NCBI GenBank assembly: GCA_027946555.1
Contig: JAPEVC010000015.1
Coordinates: forward strand, 62,001-126,000
Length of the DNA: 64,000 nucleotides
Direction: 5' to 3'
From: Gnomoniopsis sp. IMI 355080
Taxonomy: Eukaryota; Ascomycota; Sordariomycetes; Diaporthales; Gnomoniaceae
The notes beneath the pieces were generated by a model. It ran no database searches, was not told the origin of the DNA, and was given only the letters and a program-made list of their open reading frames with translations. The position numbers were made by a program, and so were the translations under genes. Below are positions 47,404 to 57,427 of this stretch, piece by piece (position 1 is the first letter of the stretch; every line of letters begins with the position of its first letter).

Positions 47404-49279
47404 ATGAGCGGTCGGTTGTTGTCTAGGCCGGGGCGTATGAAGCATAGGCTCGTCGCCATCGCTATCACAATGGCGCTTGCTTTGATCTGCCTTTCAGTGG
47501 ACACCACGCGACTCACCGGAGAATTGGGGCTCAGATCGTCATGTAAGTGACGAAATGCTGTGATTAGGAGCCTGCCGATTGAGTTCTGCAACTGATCGCT
47601 AGCCGAAGGAAGACGTCTCTACGAAAACAAACAGCCTACTAGATGACGCCAGCAACAGTACTCTAGGGGTGAGACTACGGGAACATCTCAATATTGACAG
47701 GTCTTCTTAAATACTGACGAGCAGTACCATGAGATAGTTTGGGAAGATATTCGTCATATCCCTACCCAGCCGAGGGGATAGAAGAGATGCTATGGTTCTA
47801 GCGGCAGCTGTGAGCGGCCTCGACATCGAGTTCGTCGATGGCGTTGTTGGCGGGGACATAGACCCCAAGACTATAAATCTTGTTGGTGATGGTCTCGGTT
47901 TGCGAGCGTCCGAACTGGGCATCTGGCGAGCTCACCTCAACGTGTACCGCGAGATTGTGCAGCGGAGAATCCAGTCGGCCTTGATATTAGAGGCAAGCTC
48001 ACCCACAACCTGACCTTTCACTGACCTGCTTGTCTGAGATACATCGGGCGTTTTCTGAGGAGACAAAGTGCCTTTCTGACACTCTTCCTTACCTTGAAAT
48101 CCGTGGAGTATCTGGCGTGCATCCTCAAACAATTCGAAAGTACGTAGGCGCAATTGTAGCTGACTAACATCTTGTACAGGACGACGTTGACTGGGACATC
48201 AACATCCGAGCCCAGCATCGCCAACTTGCACTCGCCACCCGTGCTCTGACACAGCCATTGGTCGCTCGACCAAACGAATTTGCAGATCCCACGTTCCCGC
48301 CTGGGCGCGGACAACTCGCTCAGACAACACTACCCGAATTGCATCTCGACCGCCTGCCGAACACGATAGAGCCTAAGGTCTCGCCGTATGGCGACAATTG
48401 GGATATCTTATGGACTGGATGGTCTGGGTAGGTCTCACTTGTGAAATAGCCCTTGATAATATGCACTCGGGAAGTACGAGTTTCCGGTTCCTTCTTTCAT
48501 CAAATTATACCCTGAATACTCTTCTCGGCGACTTCTGACCCCCAGATTTGTAGGATGGCCTTTCCGCCTCCAGATTTGAATATTTCTCAAGGCAGGGTAG
48601 TATGGCCCGATTATACAGTGCCCAACAAGAATGCATTGTACAACATGTACTGGGATCCGGATGTGGTCAATCAACAGCAGCTATTGAGGCCACAGAGTTA
48701 CACTGACAGATACCCAGACCACACACGTGTGGTTCATCATCAGAGTGAGTAACTATTGACCCCTCGCAGCTCGGTGATATCTGTTCTACTTTTGCATGGC
48801 ACGAGCCTTCCAAGGTCCACAAGTGATGATGGCAGACAAGAGCACCTCAACCTACATCCTATGGCTGTCTGATCGACTCTACAATACACTGGTTAACTAG
48901 GATTGACGTAGTGGACGGCGTTGGCGCACTTTCATATGCAGTGACACAGTCGGCAGCAAGGGGTCTTCTGTGGGAGCTCGGATCAAATCCTATAGATGAC
49001 GCCCTTGATATCCTCTTGCGCGAGTATTGTCAGGGGTTCACTGGTCTAGCTTGGAACCCTCGAGGGCCTCGTCGATGCCTTGGAGTTTCGCCGCCATTGG
49101 TCGCGGTTCACTGGAGGGCAGGCTCTATGACCTCGGACAGTGATAACCTCGCTCCAGACACCCAGAGCAAAAGGGAGAAGGCCTACACGAGTAACGTCAG
49201 GTGGAGTGTAAAGCTGAACATGGAAGAGCTGATCAATGGGGGGACGAATCTGCTTGATCAATATCCTGATTCTTCATAA
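47404..49279 (+). CDS. GT25 family glycosyltransferase, type II membrane protein
   Basis: Six exons, 47404-47542, 47613-47668, 47738-47992, 48180-48427, 48554-48748 and 48901-49279, give 423 residues. A signal anchor at about 17-33 suggests Golgi residence. The GT25 core follows: NSTLGFGKIFVISLPSRGDRRDAMVL, LDIEFVDGV, GIWRAHLNVYREIV, LILEDDVDWD (DxD-like site), SPYGDNWDILW, YPDHTRVVHH and the C-terminal DALDILLREYC. Family members transfer hexoses to lipid or protein acceptors; no acceptor can be named here. Intron 3 (47993-48179) has a GCAAGC donor, that is, GC-AG. The exon 1/2 junction (acceptor at 47612) and the exon 5/6 donor (GTAACT at 48749) were chosen by frame. The methyltransferase follows after 293 bases. 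Confidence 0.85.
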
Positions 49280-49572
49280 TCGACTGAGGTTTGAAGGTGT
49301 TCCTAATAAAATGTGTGTGCAATGTATGTACAATTTGACCCCTGCCAGATTTTATCCTATTCCAGCAAGTTGCTTGCCAATCAGGGAAAAGGAAGAGTGG
49401 ATATCCGGAGCCGGAGGAACGTCGACTCCTCACCAACTAACGAATGATCCGGGGTTTCAACTCCGATCTTGATCTCGATGACATCGGTTTTCTGTATGCA
49501 TTCTGCGTAACACTTATCATCAATCTGAATGAATACCGCTCTGGTTTTGCTCTAGACATATTCTGTGCAATC

Positions 49573-51232
49573 ATGGAGGCTTCTTCTCCAGTACCGTCTT
49601 TTGGGTCCAAAGCATCGGGGGCCTCATCCGCGACAAGTTCTAACCGCGTACCCACGTATGGAATCTTGCAAAACCTCTCTTTTTGAACCACTATACGGTT
49701 GATATTCATGACTGATCTCTATCAAAGCGGAGAGACGATCCCAGACGCTCTGTCAGTTGAAGAGTATGGCAGGCTATACAATGCATATCGAGAAGGCAGT
49801 AAGTGCTCGCAGGTGACAACAGTACATGCACGCGTCGCACTGTTCTATTGAAGGCTAACGTTTCGTCTATTTGACATGAAATAGAATATCTTCTGCCTAA
49901 TGATGGGGTACGAAGACCGCAACAACAATTTTGTGTACATAGCAAGCTCTGTGCGAAACGTTAGCTGACCAGCGCTTCCAGGATGAGCAAGACCGCCTTG
50001 GTAAGTTCTATCCCAATGACCGCGCACCCCCACAGGATCATAAAGCGCGCCATCTGTGCTGAAAATCCAACCTAGATCTTCAGCACCGCTGGTGGAGACT
50101 TCTTCTTGGTGAGAAGCTGTACATCGCGCCTCTCAGAGAGCCCGCTGATGTCCTGGACATCGGCACAGGCACGGGCATCTGGGCCATGCAATTCGCGCGA
50201 GAGCATCCGAAATCCAATGTAATTGGTACCGATTTGAGCTTGATCCAGCCAAGTCATGCTTGCCCTCCAAATTGCACATTCGAACGAGAAGACAGCACTG
50301 AGCAATGGGTATTCGACAAGCAGTTTGACTATATACATTGGCGACTGATGCTCACATGTTTCGATGATTTCAAAGCCATGTTCCAAAAGGTCTTTGATCA
50401 TCTCAAACCAGGCGGCTGTATGTTTGTTTCGGTTCAATTTCGCACGCGACTCCTGCGTGCTTACATCCTGAGGCAGACGCACCGGGCTAACTTTTATTGC
50501 AGGGGCGGAGTTCCATGAGAGTGTCTTTGACCTTATTCCTGTAGACGACGAGGCGGCAGAGGTTCTCCATGGTTCAGCCTTTGAAAAATCTTTCCGCTAT
50601 TGTCTGGAAGCCGGGCGAAAGATGGGCAGAAACTTCAATGCCGCAAAAGAATTCAAGAAGTGGCTGGCCGAAACTGGATTTGTTGAGGTTGTCGAGAAAC
50701 AATACTTCTCGCCTGTCAACGGGTGGCCTGTGGACCGTAAAGACCAGCTAATTGGGCACTGGTGTAAGTATTTGGTGGGATCTCTTTCCAGACTCCAGAG
50801 CATCGAGAGCGACGCCTCAGTACAAGTTATACTTCGAAATTCGGATATAGAATTCACCAAAGACGAAACAAGACACACTACAGTCAGCTTACTTGTTCAA
50901 CAACAGACTGTCTGAATCTCCTTCGATTCGCGGGTAGCATCACAAAGTTGCTCGAAAGTGGCGGCATGCCTCTGGAAGATATACCAGAGTTCCAGGAGCA
51001 GATGCGATACGATATCACGTCGTCTTCTATGCGCGTCTATCATCCTCGTGAGTCTTACTGAAATTTCCTTCTTAGGTGAAGCACTGGTGTAAGATCAATG
51101 GAAGCACCAGGACTTGACTCATACCTTCTTTCCGAGGCTCTTTTCACTGAACATCAAACAGTCTACGTTATTATTGCGAGGAAACCACTCGATAGCAGCC
51201 AGTCAAGCGTCTCTGAGCCCCCTGCTACGTAG
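49573..51232 (+). CDS. SAM-dependent methyltransferase, LaeA/TAM-domain type
   Basis: Eight exons, 49573-49655, 49728-49798, 49885-49907, 49982-50000, 50076-50417, 50503-50763, 50907-51047 and 51162-51232, give 336 residues. Exons 3 and 4 are only 23 and 19 nt; together they complete the family block YREGKYLLPNDGDEQDRLDLQH. SAM motif I VLDIGTGTGIWA is at about 90-101, followed by IGTDLSLIQP, FDYIHWRLMLTCFDD and LKPGGWAEF. A Ser-rich N-terminus precedes it. Fungal members include LaeA-like regulators of secondary metabolism and cluster-embedded methyltransferases. Which type this is cannot be decided, but its place beside a P450 and a PaxU-like gene favours a metabolite role (inference). An in-frame ATG at 49444 is an alternative start. 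Confidence 0.85.
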
Positions 51233-51923
51233 ACTCGAATGAGTACCCGACTATTTACCCAGATATGATGCAAGATTCTCAGCCCGACCGACATGGAAGT
51301 TTCCGTTACGATGGAGGACCCGTATTTCTTGAAGTGCTTTTCCGGACGGCTCAGATAAGCTGAATCCGTATCACAAGAAAAGTACATACAGCAGATCAAC
51401 AGAACAAGGCACAATCGAGGCCAACACAAATATTGATCAAAATATCCGCAAAAAAGAATTTCACAAAAGCCGTTGATTAGATTACAATCCCTGTGCGATG
51501 GCCGCTCTAGTTGTTTTTGACTGTGCATGGAGGATGACTATTTTCGAAAAGGCCCTTTATAAAACAACATCTGTGAAAAAGTTGTCGCTTCCGGTCCAGT
51601 AGACGCTAGATATCTTACCTGGACTCAAGCCTTCGCGTTTTGAAACCCGTCGTATCTAGGTAATCCGGTCTGAGAGGAACTCCTGAAGGAGGACTTCATC
51701 ACCACTTCCAGGTTTCAGTGAGGGATCCGTGACGTCGTATGCCCCGGTGTCGCGATTCAGTCGCGCCACATTCAAGATTATGGGCCACAGTCTTGCGTTA
51801 ATGCCACTTGAGAAATCAGCAAACTTAGTATATTAATCTTGGTCGGTGTCCCATTTGTTTGTAGTGATCGTTCTCAAACCCAAAGAAAGGAAATTCAAAA
51901 AGGAAGGAGGGGAGAAAGACACA
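51233..51923. other. Intergenic region downstream of the methyltransferase
   Basis: No supported gene. A 121-codon minus-strand frame at 51163-51528 overlaps the methyltransferase 3' exon and is Cys/Ser-rich without motifs. Confidence 0.5.
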
Positions 51924-52377
51924 ATGGACACTGGCTCACCACGACCGATTTATAACCCCAACAGCAGAGAAGAGCTCAGCACACTCTTTGTAAGTCTTCG
52001 CCATGATAGTCCCCGAAGAGTTTGCATGGATGCCATCAGAATATGTTGTTCACATCATCTCAATTTAGGCTTACACCGGTGTCTTCTTTTAGGGCTACGG
52101 GCCTCTCCCAGATCGCAGGCTGGAAAGAGAGGACGACGATTACATGATCAAAGTCACAGAAGAGTCTGTGATGGCGACTTCCGAATCACCATCCAGATAT
52201 CTGGATCATAATGGTGATACGTCACATCCGGCAAGGCCAGACGCTTGTCGAAAATTTGTAAGTCGTTGCCAGCTACTTGATACCCAGGTCAGCCGCTTGG
52301 GGAAATTAGACACTATTTAGGTAAAGTCTAACCCAGACAAAAGCATATACCTATTCAGTCTCTCCTGGATCGAGTGA
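51924..52377 (+). CDS. Small hypothetical protein (three-exon model, 95 aa)
   Basis: The ATG at 51924 opens MDTGSPRPIYNPNSREEL. Exons 51924-51989, 52093-52257 and 52321-52377 join in frame across introns of 103 nt (GTAAGT...TTAG) and 63 nt (GTAAGT...TTAG). Both consensus donors fall exactly where the frame stays open. The product is acidic, without signal peptide or membrane segment, and matches no family I know. The consistent splice signals are the main support. It lies between the methyltransferase and the PaxU-like gene on the same strand. Confidence 0.4.
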
Positions 52378-52718
52378 TATTTTCTAAACCCCACTATCGT
52401 CAAATACAACACACCATATCACCGGGCGTAGGATACCCAGGAGAAATTGGCTGGCGGGCTGGGCGCCTAAAGATGACGACAAAGTCACGCACGGATGGAC
52501 AACATGGTCCTCGAAGAGCTTAGTTCATTGCCTGGTGAGCTTACATAGTGCATTCAACATGACTGTCTTATTGGCAATTCTCACGTCGATCTGCGTCGAG
52601 GCCTGTTAAAACCGCCCGGGTTTAAATCCTTCTCGATCAAGCACCGCTAGCACCCTGCTTTTGCTCACGTACATGTGCCTGCTTAGCCGAGGGTTCAGGT
52701 GGGTCGTTAGGAGACTAA

Positions 52719-52751
52719 GCGACAGATTAGCGACAGATCAGCGACAGATCG
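52719..52751 (+). repeat. Three tandem copies of an 11-bp element in the PaxU-like promoter
   Basis: GCGACAGATTA, GCGACAGATCA and GCGACAGATCG follow each other without gaps, 135 bases before the start at 52886. An 11-bp period is about one helical turn, so proteins bound to each copy would lie on one DNA face. Possible transcription-factor array (inference). Confidence 0.7.
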
Positions 52752-52885
52752 CTGTTATGTGATGGTGGGGAGCGAAGTCGTCCAAGGGAGGCTTCGGCAG
52801 CATGCACATCTACATTTTCTCGAGTCTCGCTTAACGCAATTTCTACCCATCTCCCAACATTCTATCTCTAGCCTATTGCGCAGCC

Positions 52886-53770
52886 ATGGAGCTACAAAGT
52901 CTAGGGAATAACATATTCCTCCACAAACCTCATACTGTCGAGGAATGCCACAGGCCAAAAAGACGGAATGATATGAGGCTCGCCCCACCCGCCCTCATCA
53001 TCCTCTGCACGTGGCAGGGAGGAGCAACAACCAGACGCATCGCTAAATATGTTTCCGGCTACCATCAACTCTACCCTACAGCGACGATTCTCGTGATACG
53101 TACCGAGCTTGCCGATATGGTTTACCGCACCTTCAATGTGATCCGTTGGCGGCTGAAACCTGCTCGAGATATTCTCCTTCGCTTGTTGTGTCAAGCCCAG
53201 GGTACCGGCGGGAAAGCTAGCAATGTCCTCCTCCACATGTTCTCCCACGGAGGCTGCAATATCGCGATTCAACTGGCCGCGTCCCTGTCAATTGAAATGC
53301 GAGCACAATTTCACAAGCGTCTGCAACTGGTCGTGGCAGATTGCTGTCCTGGTGATGGCACTTTCGAAGAAACATATCGAGCTGGTCTTCTGTCACTACC
53401 GCCACGGTTGCCATTCCGACTTCTGAGTGAAGCGGCATTGTATGGGACTGTGTCTGCAGTCTACGCCTTACAGGGCGCTGGAATGACGAAGTCGGTGCCG
53501 GATCTGCGAGATGAACTCAATGATCCTGAAGTTTTTGGGCAACGGGCTAGACGCCTCTATTTAGTTTCTGATGGGGATAATATGCTTTCGTCCAAAGAAA
53601 TGATCTCTCATGCACGGTCAGCTGAGGAGTCTGGATACCGAATCTCTTTGGTCCGATTTGATAACGCCCTTCATTGTGCTTTGGTCTTGGAGGATCCGGG
53701 CAAGTATTGGGATGCTATACGTGGTGGTTGGGTAGAAGAAAATACCTTTCCACTACCTAACAAGCTGTGA
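52886..53770 (+). CDS. DUF829/TMEM53 family protein, PaxU-like
   Basis: A single exon of 294 residues. The opening block (LGNNIFLHKP) and PPALIILCTWQGGATTRRIAKYVSGYHQLYP match the DUF829 family. LLHMFSHGGCNIAIQLA provides the alpha/beta-hydrolase-like nucleophile-elbow region (SHGG). Later blocks, DGDNMLSSKEM with C-terminal VRFDNALHCALVLEDPGKYWDAI, place the Asp and His of a presumed hydrolase fold. In fungi such proteins include PaxU of indole-diterpene clusters, whose exact role is unclear. No indole-diterpene prenyltransferase is in the window. The promoter carries a triple 11-bp repeat. Confidence 0.82.
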   Translation: MELQSLGNNIFLHKPHTVEECHRPKRRNDMRLAPPALIILCTWQGGATTRRIAKYVSGYHQLYPTATILVIRTELADMVYRTFNVIRWRLKPARDILLRLLCQAQGTGGKASNVLLHMFSHGGCNIAIQLAASLSIEMRAQFHKRLQLVVADCCPGDGTFEETYRAGLLSLPPRLPFRLLSEAALYGTVSAVYALQGAGMTKSVPDLRDELNDPEVFGQRARRLYLVSDGDNMLSSKEMISHARSAEESGYRISLVRFDNALHCALVLEDPGKYWDAIRGGWVEENTFPLPNKL

Positions 53771-54959
53771 GTCAAATTCCCCTGGGTACTCCCGATAGAG
53801 AATGGGTTCTTGCTTTGGACAGAACCGACCTAGATACCTAGTCTACAAAGCTATGAAGTCGCTTGGTAGATTCCAACTAGGACTTGGTGAGCGGACTGGG
53901 TCTGCATATGTTCGCAGACGTATAATTGGGAACAAAAAAAAAAGGTCGTGAGAGAGTAACGCAATCATTTACAGACCTAGATAGCGGAAAAGTGATTGGT
54001 GCTTGCGCGAGGGTGCTCTGGCTCTGCCACCGAAGGACATACTCATTGCACTTTCGAACCAACGAATTTCCACTGAGACACAAGCTTATTTGCTGTTCCA
54101 TGTTGTCCATACCAGGCGAAATGAAGTGAATAATCACATCATGCGTAAGACCTCCGCAGTCCCTCAGTTCTAGATTGCCGGGTCTTCATCGATAATGTTG
54201 GCTAGGATCCAGTAGCTTGACTTTCCGGTATGGGATCTGGTAAATGGTCGTGAAGGTCCAAATATAGTATGCCTGAGATTGTAACAGCGTTGCATTCTCA
54301 TTTAACCGCCATTTTGGTAGTGATGGTTGAGAAGTCCATATTTTCATGTGCTAAGCGCTAGCGCAATCAGTAGAAACCCCAATCATACCTATTGCTCTGT
54401 TTCTCTAAATAGAAAGGACCCGTAGCTAGGTATGTATACGAGTTGGTCGTGACAGCGGAAATGTCTCAGTAAAAAAGAAAACTAGAAAATGAACATGATT
54501 AGGAAGCACGCGCTCCAGGACCAACCTATACTCGTATAGAAGCAGGTCAAATAATAAGCTTATCTGACTAGGCTGGTGGACTCAGTAGAACTTGGCAGCC
54601 TTGGGAACTTAATTATTTTGAGTTTCAAAACAAAACATACCTACACTGGAAGTTTCTATTTTGAGCTTTTTCAAGGTGTGTGTGTTGTTTATGGTGGTGA
54701 ACAAGGACGAGATGACAAGGTCACCAGGACGTGTTGTCGCATTCAGCATATCCAGCTCTTCTACTAAAGAAGAATCATAATATTTGTATATATATAAGGT
54801 CTTGAGAAACCTCCTCAGCAGAGTTCGATATCAAATACAATCATCCAATAACAGTTTGTATCATTCTTCGCTCTTTTTGTGCGCAACACTTTCAAGTCCA
54901 ATCACTCACTACGATCTTTCCATTCATTCATTTTTGAGATTATTTTTCTGCATTCCAAC
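53771..54959. other. Intergenic region upstream of the jacalin/aerolysin-like gene
   Basis: AT-rich, no supported gene. A 12-A run lies near 53934. A TATATATATAAG box is at 54787-54798. Confidence 0.55.
54787..54798 (+). promoter_or_regulatory. TATA box of the jacalin/aerolysin-like gene
   Basis: TATATATATAAG, about 165 bases before the start codon at 54960. Confidence 0.5.
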
Positions 54960-56308
54960 ATGGCCGTCAAGCAAATTCTCACTTGCGCAGCCGCGCTCTT
55001 GCACGTCCAGTCTGGACTCGCCGTTCCAGTGGCCAACGAGTTTCCGTCGATTGTCCTGAAGCGCGGAAACATTACAGTCGACCCACCTGCCGACCCAACT
55101 CCCATCATTAGCGAGCTCCAGATGACGGAACAAGAGCTTGAGCAATACATTGAGGAGATGAAGGGTACTCTCAACAAACGCGGCTCCAGAACCCAAGAGC
55201 TTGCTCCCAGGGAGACTGGCACGGATGGCGCGCTGTTGACCTACGTTGAGGGTGCAGCATTGCCTGGCAGCGGACAGACCGGATGCGAAGACTTTAGCCT
55301 CAGCGGACCCTTTACAAGCATCCATTTCCTGATGGGCAGTAGCACTGTTCGTCACGTATCTGCCACGAGCTATAGCGGGAACACCACGGACGTCGGAAAC
55401 ACGGATGATGTTGTGGACGCGGGAGAGTTCAAATTTACCGACAACGAGCGAATCACCAAGTTCTCCGTGGGCCAGGTCTCCGGTGTCGTCGATGTCACCG
55501 CTTTCACTTTCGAGACCGACGCAGGCAACAAGTACGAGTCTTTGAGTAGCAACATTAAGGATGGCACGACCACAGCGACGTACACGGATCTGTCAGTCGG
55601 GTCTGGCATTTTGGCCCGTATCACCGGCACCTACTGCGATACAGGTGTGATGGGCAGCATCGGCTTTGACTTCTTGGATGAGCTCGACAGCATCGCTATC
55701 ACTGATATTGACTACTCTGGATTTACCGACAACATCATGCCAACCGGCGCAGGTACACAGATGTCTGTTGGCTCCCAGATCCTAGATAACAGGAACAGCT
55801 CCGAGAAGCAGACTATCACCCTCACGACTACCGACGCCATCACGAGACAGACCACCGTCACCACGCAGATCCGAGCTCAAGTTGGTGGAAGTGTCTCGGT
55901 CGAGGCTGGCACGGGAATTCCTCTCCTTGCAGAGGGCAAGGTGACCACAGAGGCCAACTGGCAGATTGAGGCTCTTAGTGTAGGCTTAGCCCTTCAACCA
56001 CCCATCCATGCGAATTATCATAACCTTATAAGCGTAACATGACACTGACTCCCTCGCAGTCTACCCAGGAAATGAGCAACGCCATTACAACACGTGCCGG
56101 CACATTCGCCCTCGTCTGCCCTGCTGGCAAATTCTGCACTGCCCGTGCCTTCTTCACTCAGTTCAAGATGGACGTGGACGTCAACGCAACGTTTACGGCC
56201 ACTGCAAAGTCTGGCTCGACATTCAGCTGGGTGCAAAGCGGTACCTACAATGGTGCTGATAGTTTGTCTATGCAGTTCAACGTGACGGAGGTGGACAATG
56301 AGAGCTAG
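54960..56308 (+). CDS. Secreted jacalin-like lectin with aerolysin-like pore-forming module
   Basis: Exons 54960-55979 and 56060-56308 give 422 residues. The ATG at 54960 (ACATGG context) opens a signal peptide (about 1-20). A propeptide-like region follows with dibasic Kex2-type KR sites at 34-35 and 73-74 and an acidic helix between them. Residues about 95-245 look like a jacalin beta-prism: an opening Gly-Cys pair, FTSIHFLMG, ITKFSVGQV and GSIGF. Residues about 246-422 look like an aerolysin/ETX-MTX2-type beta module. It contains a Thr/Ser-alternating amphipathic stretch near 278-300, a Gly/Ser turn (QVGGSVSVEAG) and a PLLAEGKV strand, the pattern of a membrane-inserting hairpin and its flank. 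The same order occurs in natterin/Dln1-like proteins. Two Cys lie in a CPAGKFC loop near the C-terminus. Pore formation is inferred, not shown. Confidence 0.72.
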
Positions 56309-57427
56309 GTTGCCAACTTTTGATATTGATGGCTCGCGTCACTCGTTGACTTCGGATGTCGGGCTTTGTCTTTGTTTGCGTCTGTGGAGAGTTTGGCTGG
56401 ACTAGATCCGCAGGAACCTTGATGGTATTGGATGCGCGAGAAGCATCAGACGATGTGATGAGCAGTGCGATGAACCAAGATGGCGCTCCGCAAGCTGTGC
56501 AGTGCCTCTTAGCATTGATTTGTATTTTTAGATGACTCCCGTACTTTGTTTTCCCTTGAATTTGATATGATTGTTCGTTCATTATTCTCACGACTCCAGC
56601 ACACACTTGTAACCGTCTTCAGCACGTTGTATTTGGACAACTCTCAGAACTATACCCAACGTCTTAAGGTGGTTCTAGCATGTTGAAATCTTCTCATAGT
56701 AGTACCGGCTACCAAATTGCTTTCACAAGCGGCTCAGGAGGCCCCTGGAGGAAGAGTAGTGTCAGCACACTGGAATAATGGAATCTTGGCAAAACTGCAG
56801 GTCATAAACGCTAAGCTGTATATCTCTTCTCAATGCGGCAGGTGACCACAGGCATTTTGTTGTTTTCTCTTCTAGACATTCAGGTTCAGCTCTCGGCCAC
56901 GTCTGTTTGTAACCAAAATCGTTGAGGGTAAATGGTACACCCCTCCTCGCTGGATCCCAATGCCTAGTCCGTGCCACTTGAGCTGCCTCTTCCCAATTTC
57001 CCCAGATGTTCTTAAAGAATTCGCGGGTAGAAGGGATGTGTTTGGGTATGGGTCCGCCGGTGACCTGACCGGGCTTGCGGTTTTTTTTCTTTCTCTTTTT
57101 TTTCCTTTTGGCTGTAGTGAGGAAATCTCGAGTCATTTTACATTGAAGCATTAGTTTCCCACCGGAACCAGTGTGACCATGCTAGATAAGCATCTGTACT
57201 TGTGACTGGAAGGAGGAAAGCAATGCGGCGACGAACACAACTGCAAAACCTTTCCATATTTGCCCAATCTTTGGCTGTCATAGTTCATTGAGAATATTTA
57301 CATCAGAAGATCTCTCTAGATACCTAAGTAATGAGCCAAAAGGCTAGCTAGAATGTAAATGGTATCATGCTGTGTGTGCCAAGCATGAGGTCCAATATGT
57401 CCTGGATCATCGTCGTTGATCAGCTTC
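56309..57427. other. Convergent intergenic region
   Basis: A 129-codon minus-strand frame at 56762-57151 begins with a Lys/Arg-rich segment. It has a plausible protein-like middle (FFKNIWGNWEEAAQVARTRHW) but no known motif, and is left uncalled. Confidence 0.5.

Noticed and set aside
47603..47612. Acceptor TAG at 47602 for GT25 exon 2
   Set aside because: It breaks the frame into the conserved NSTLGFGKIFVI block; the next acceptor (GAAG, 47612) restores it.
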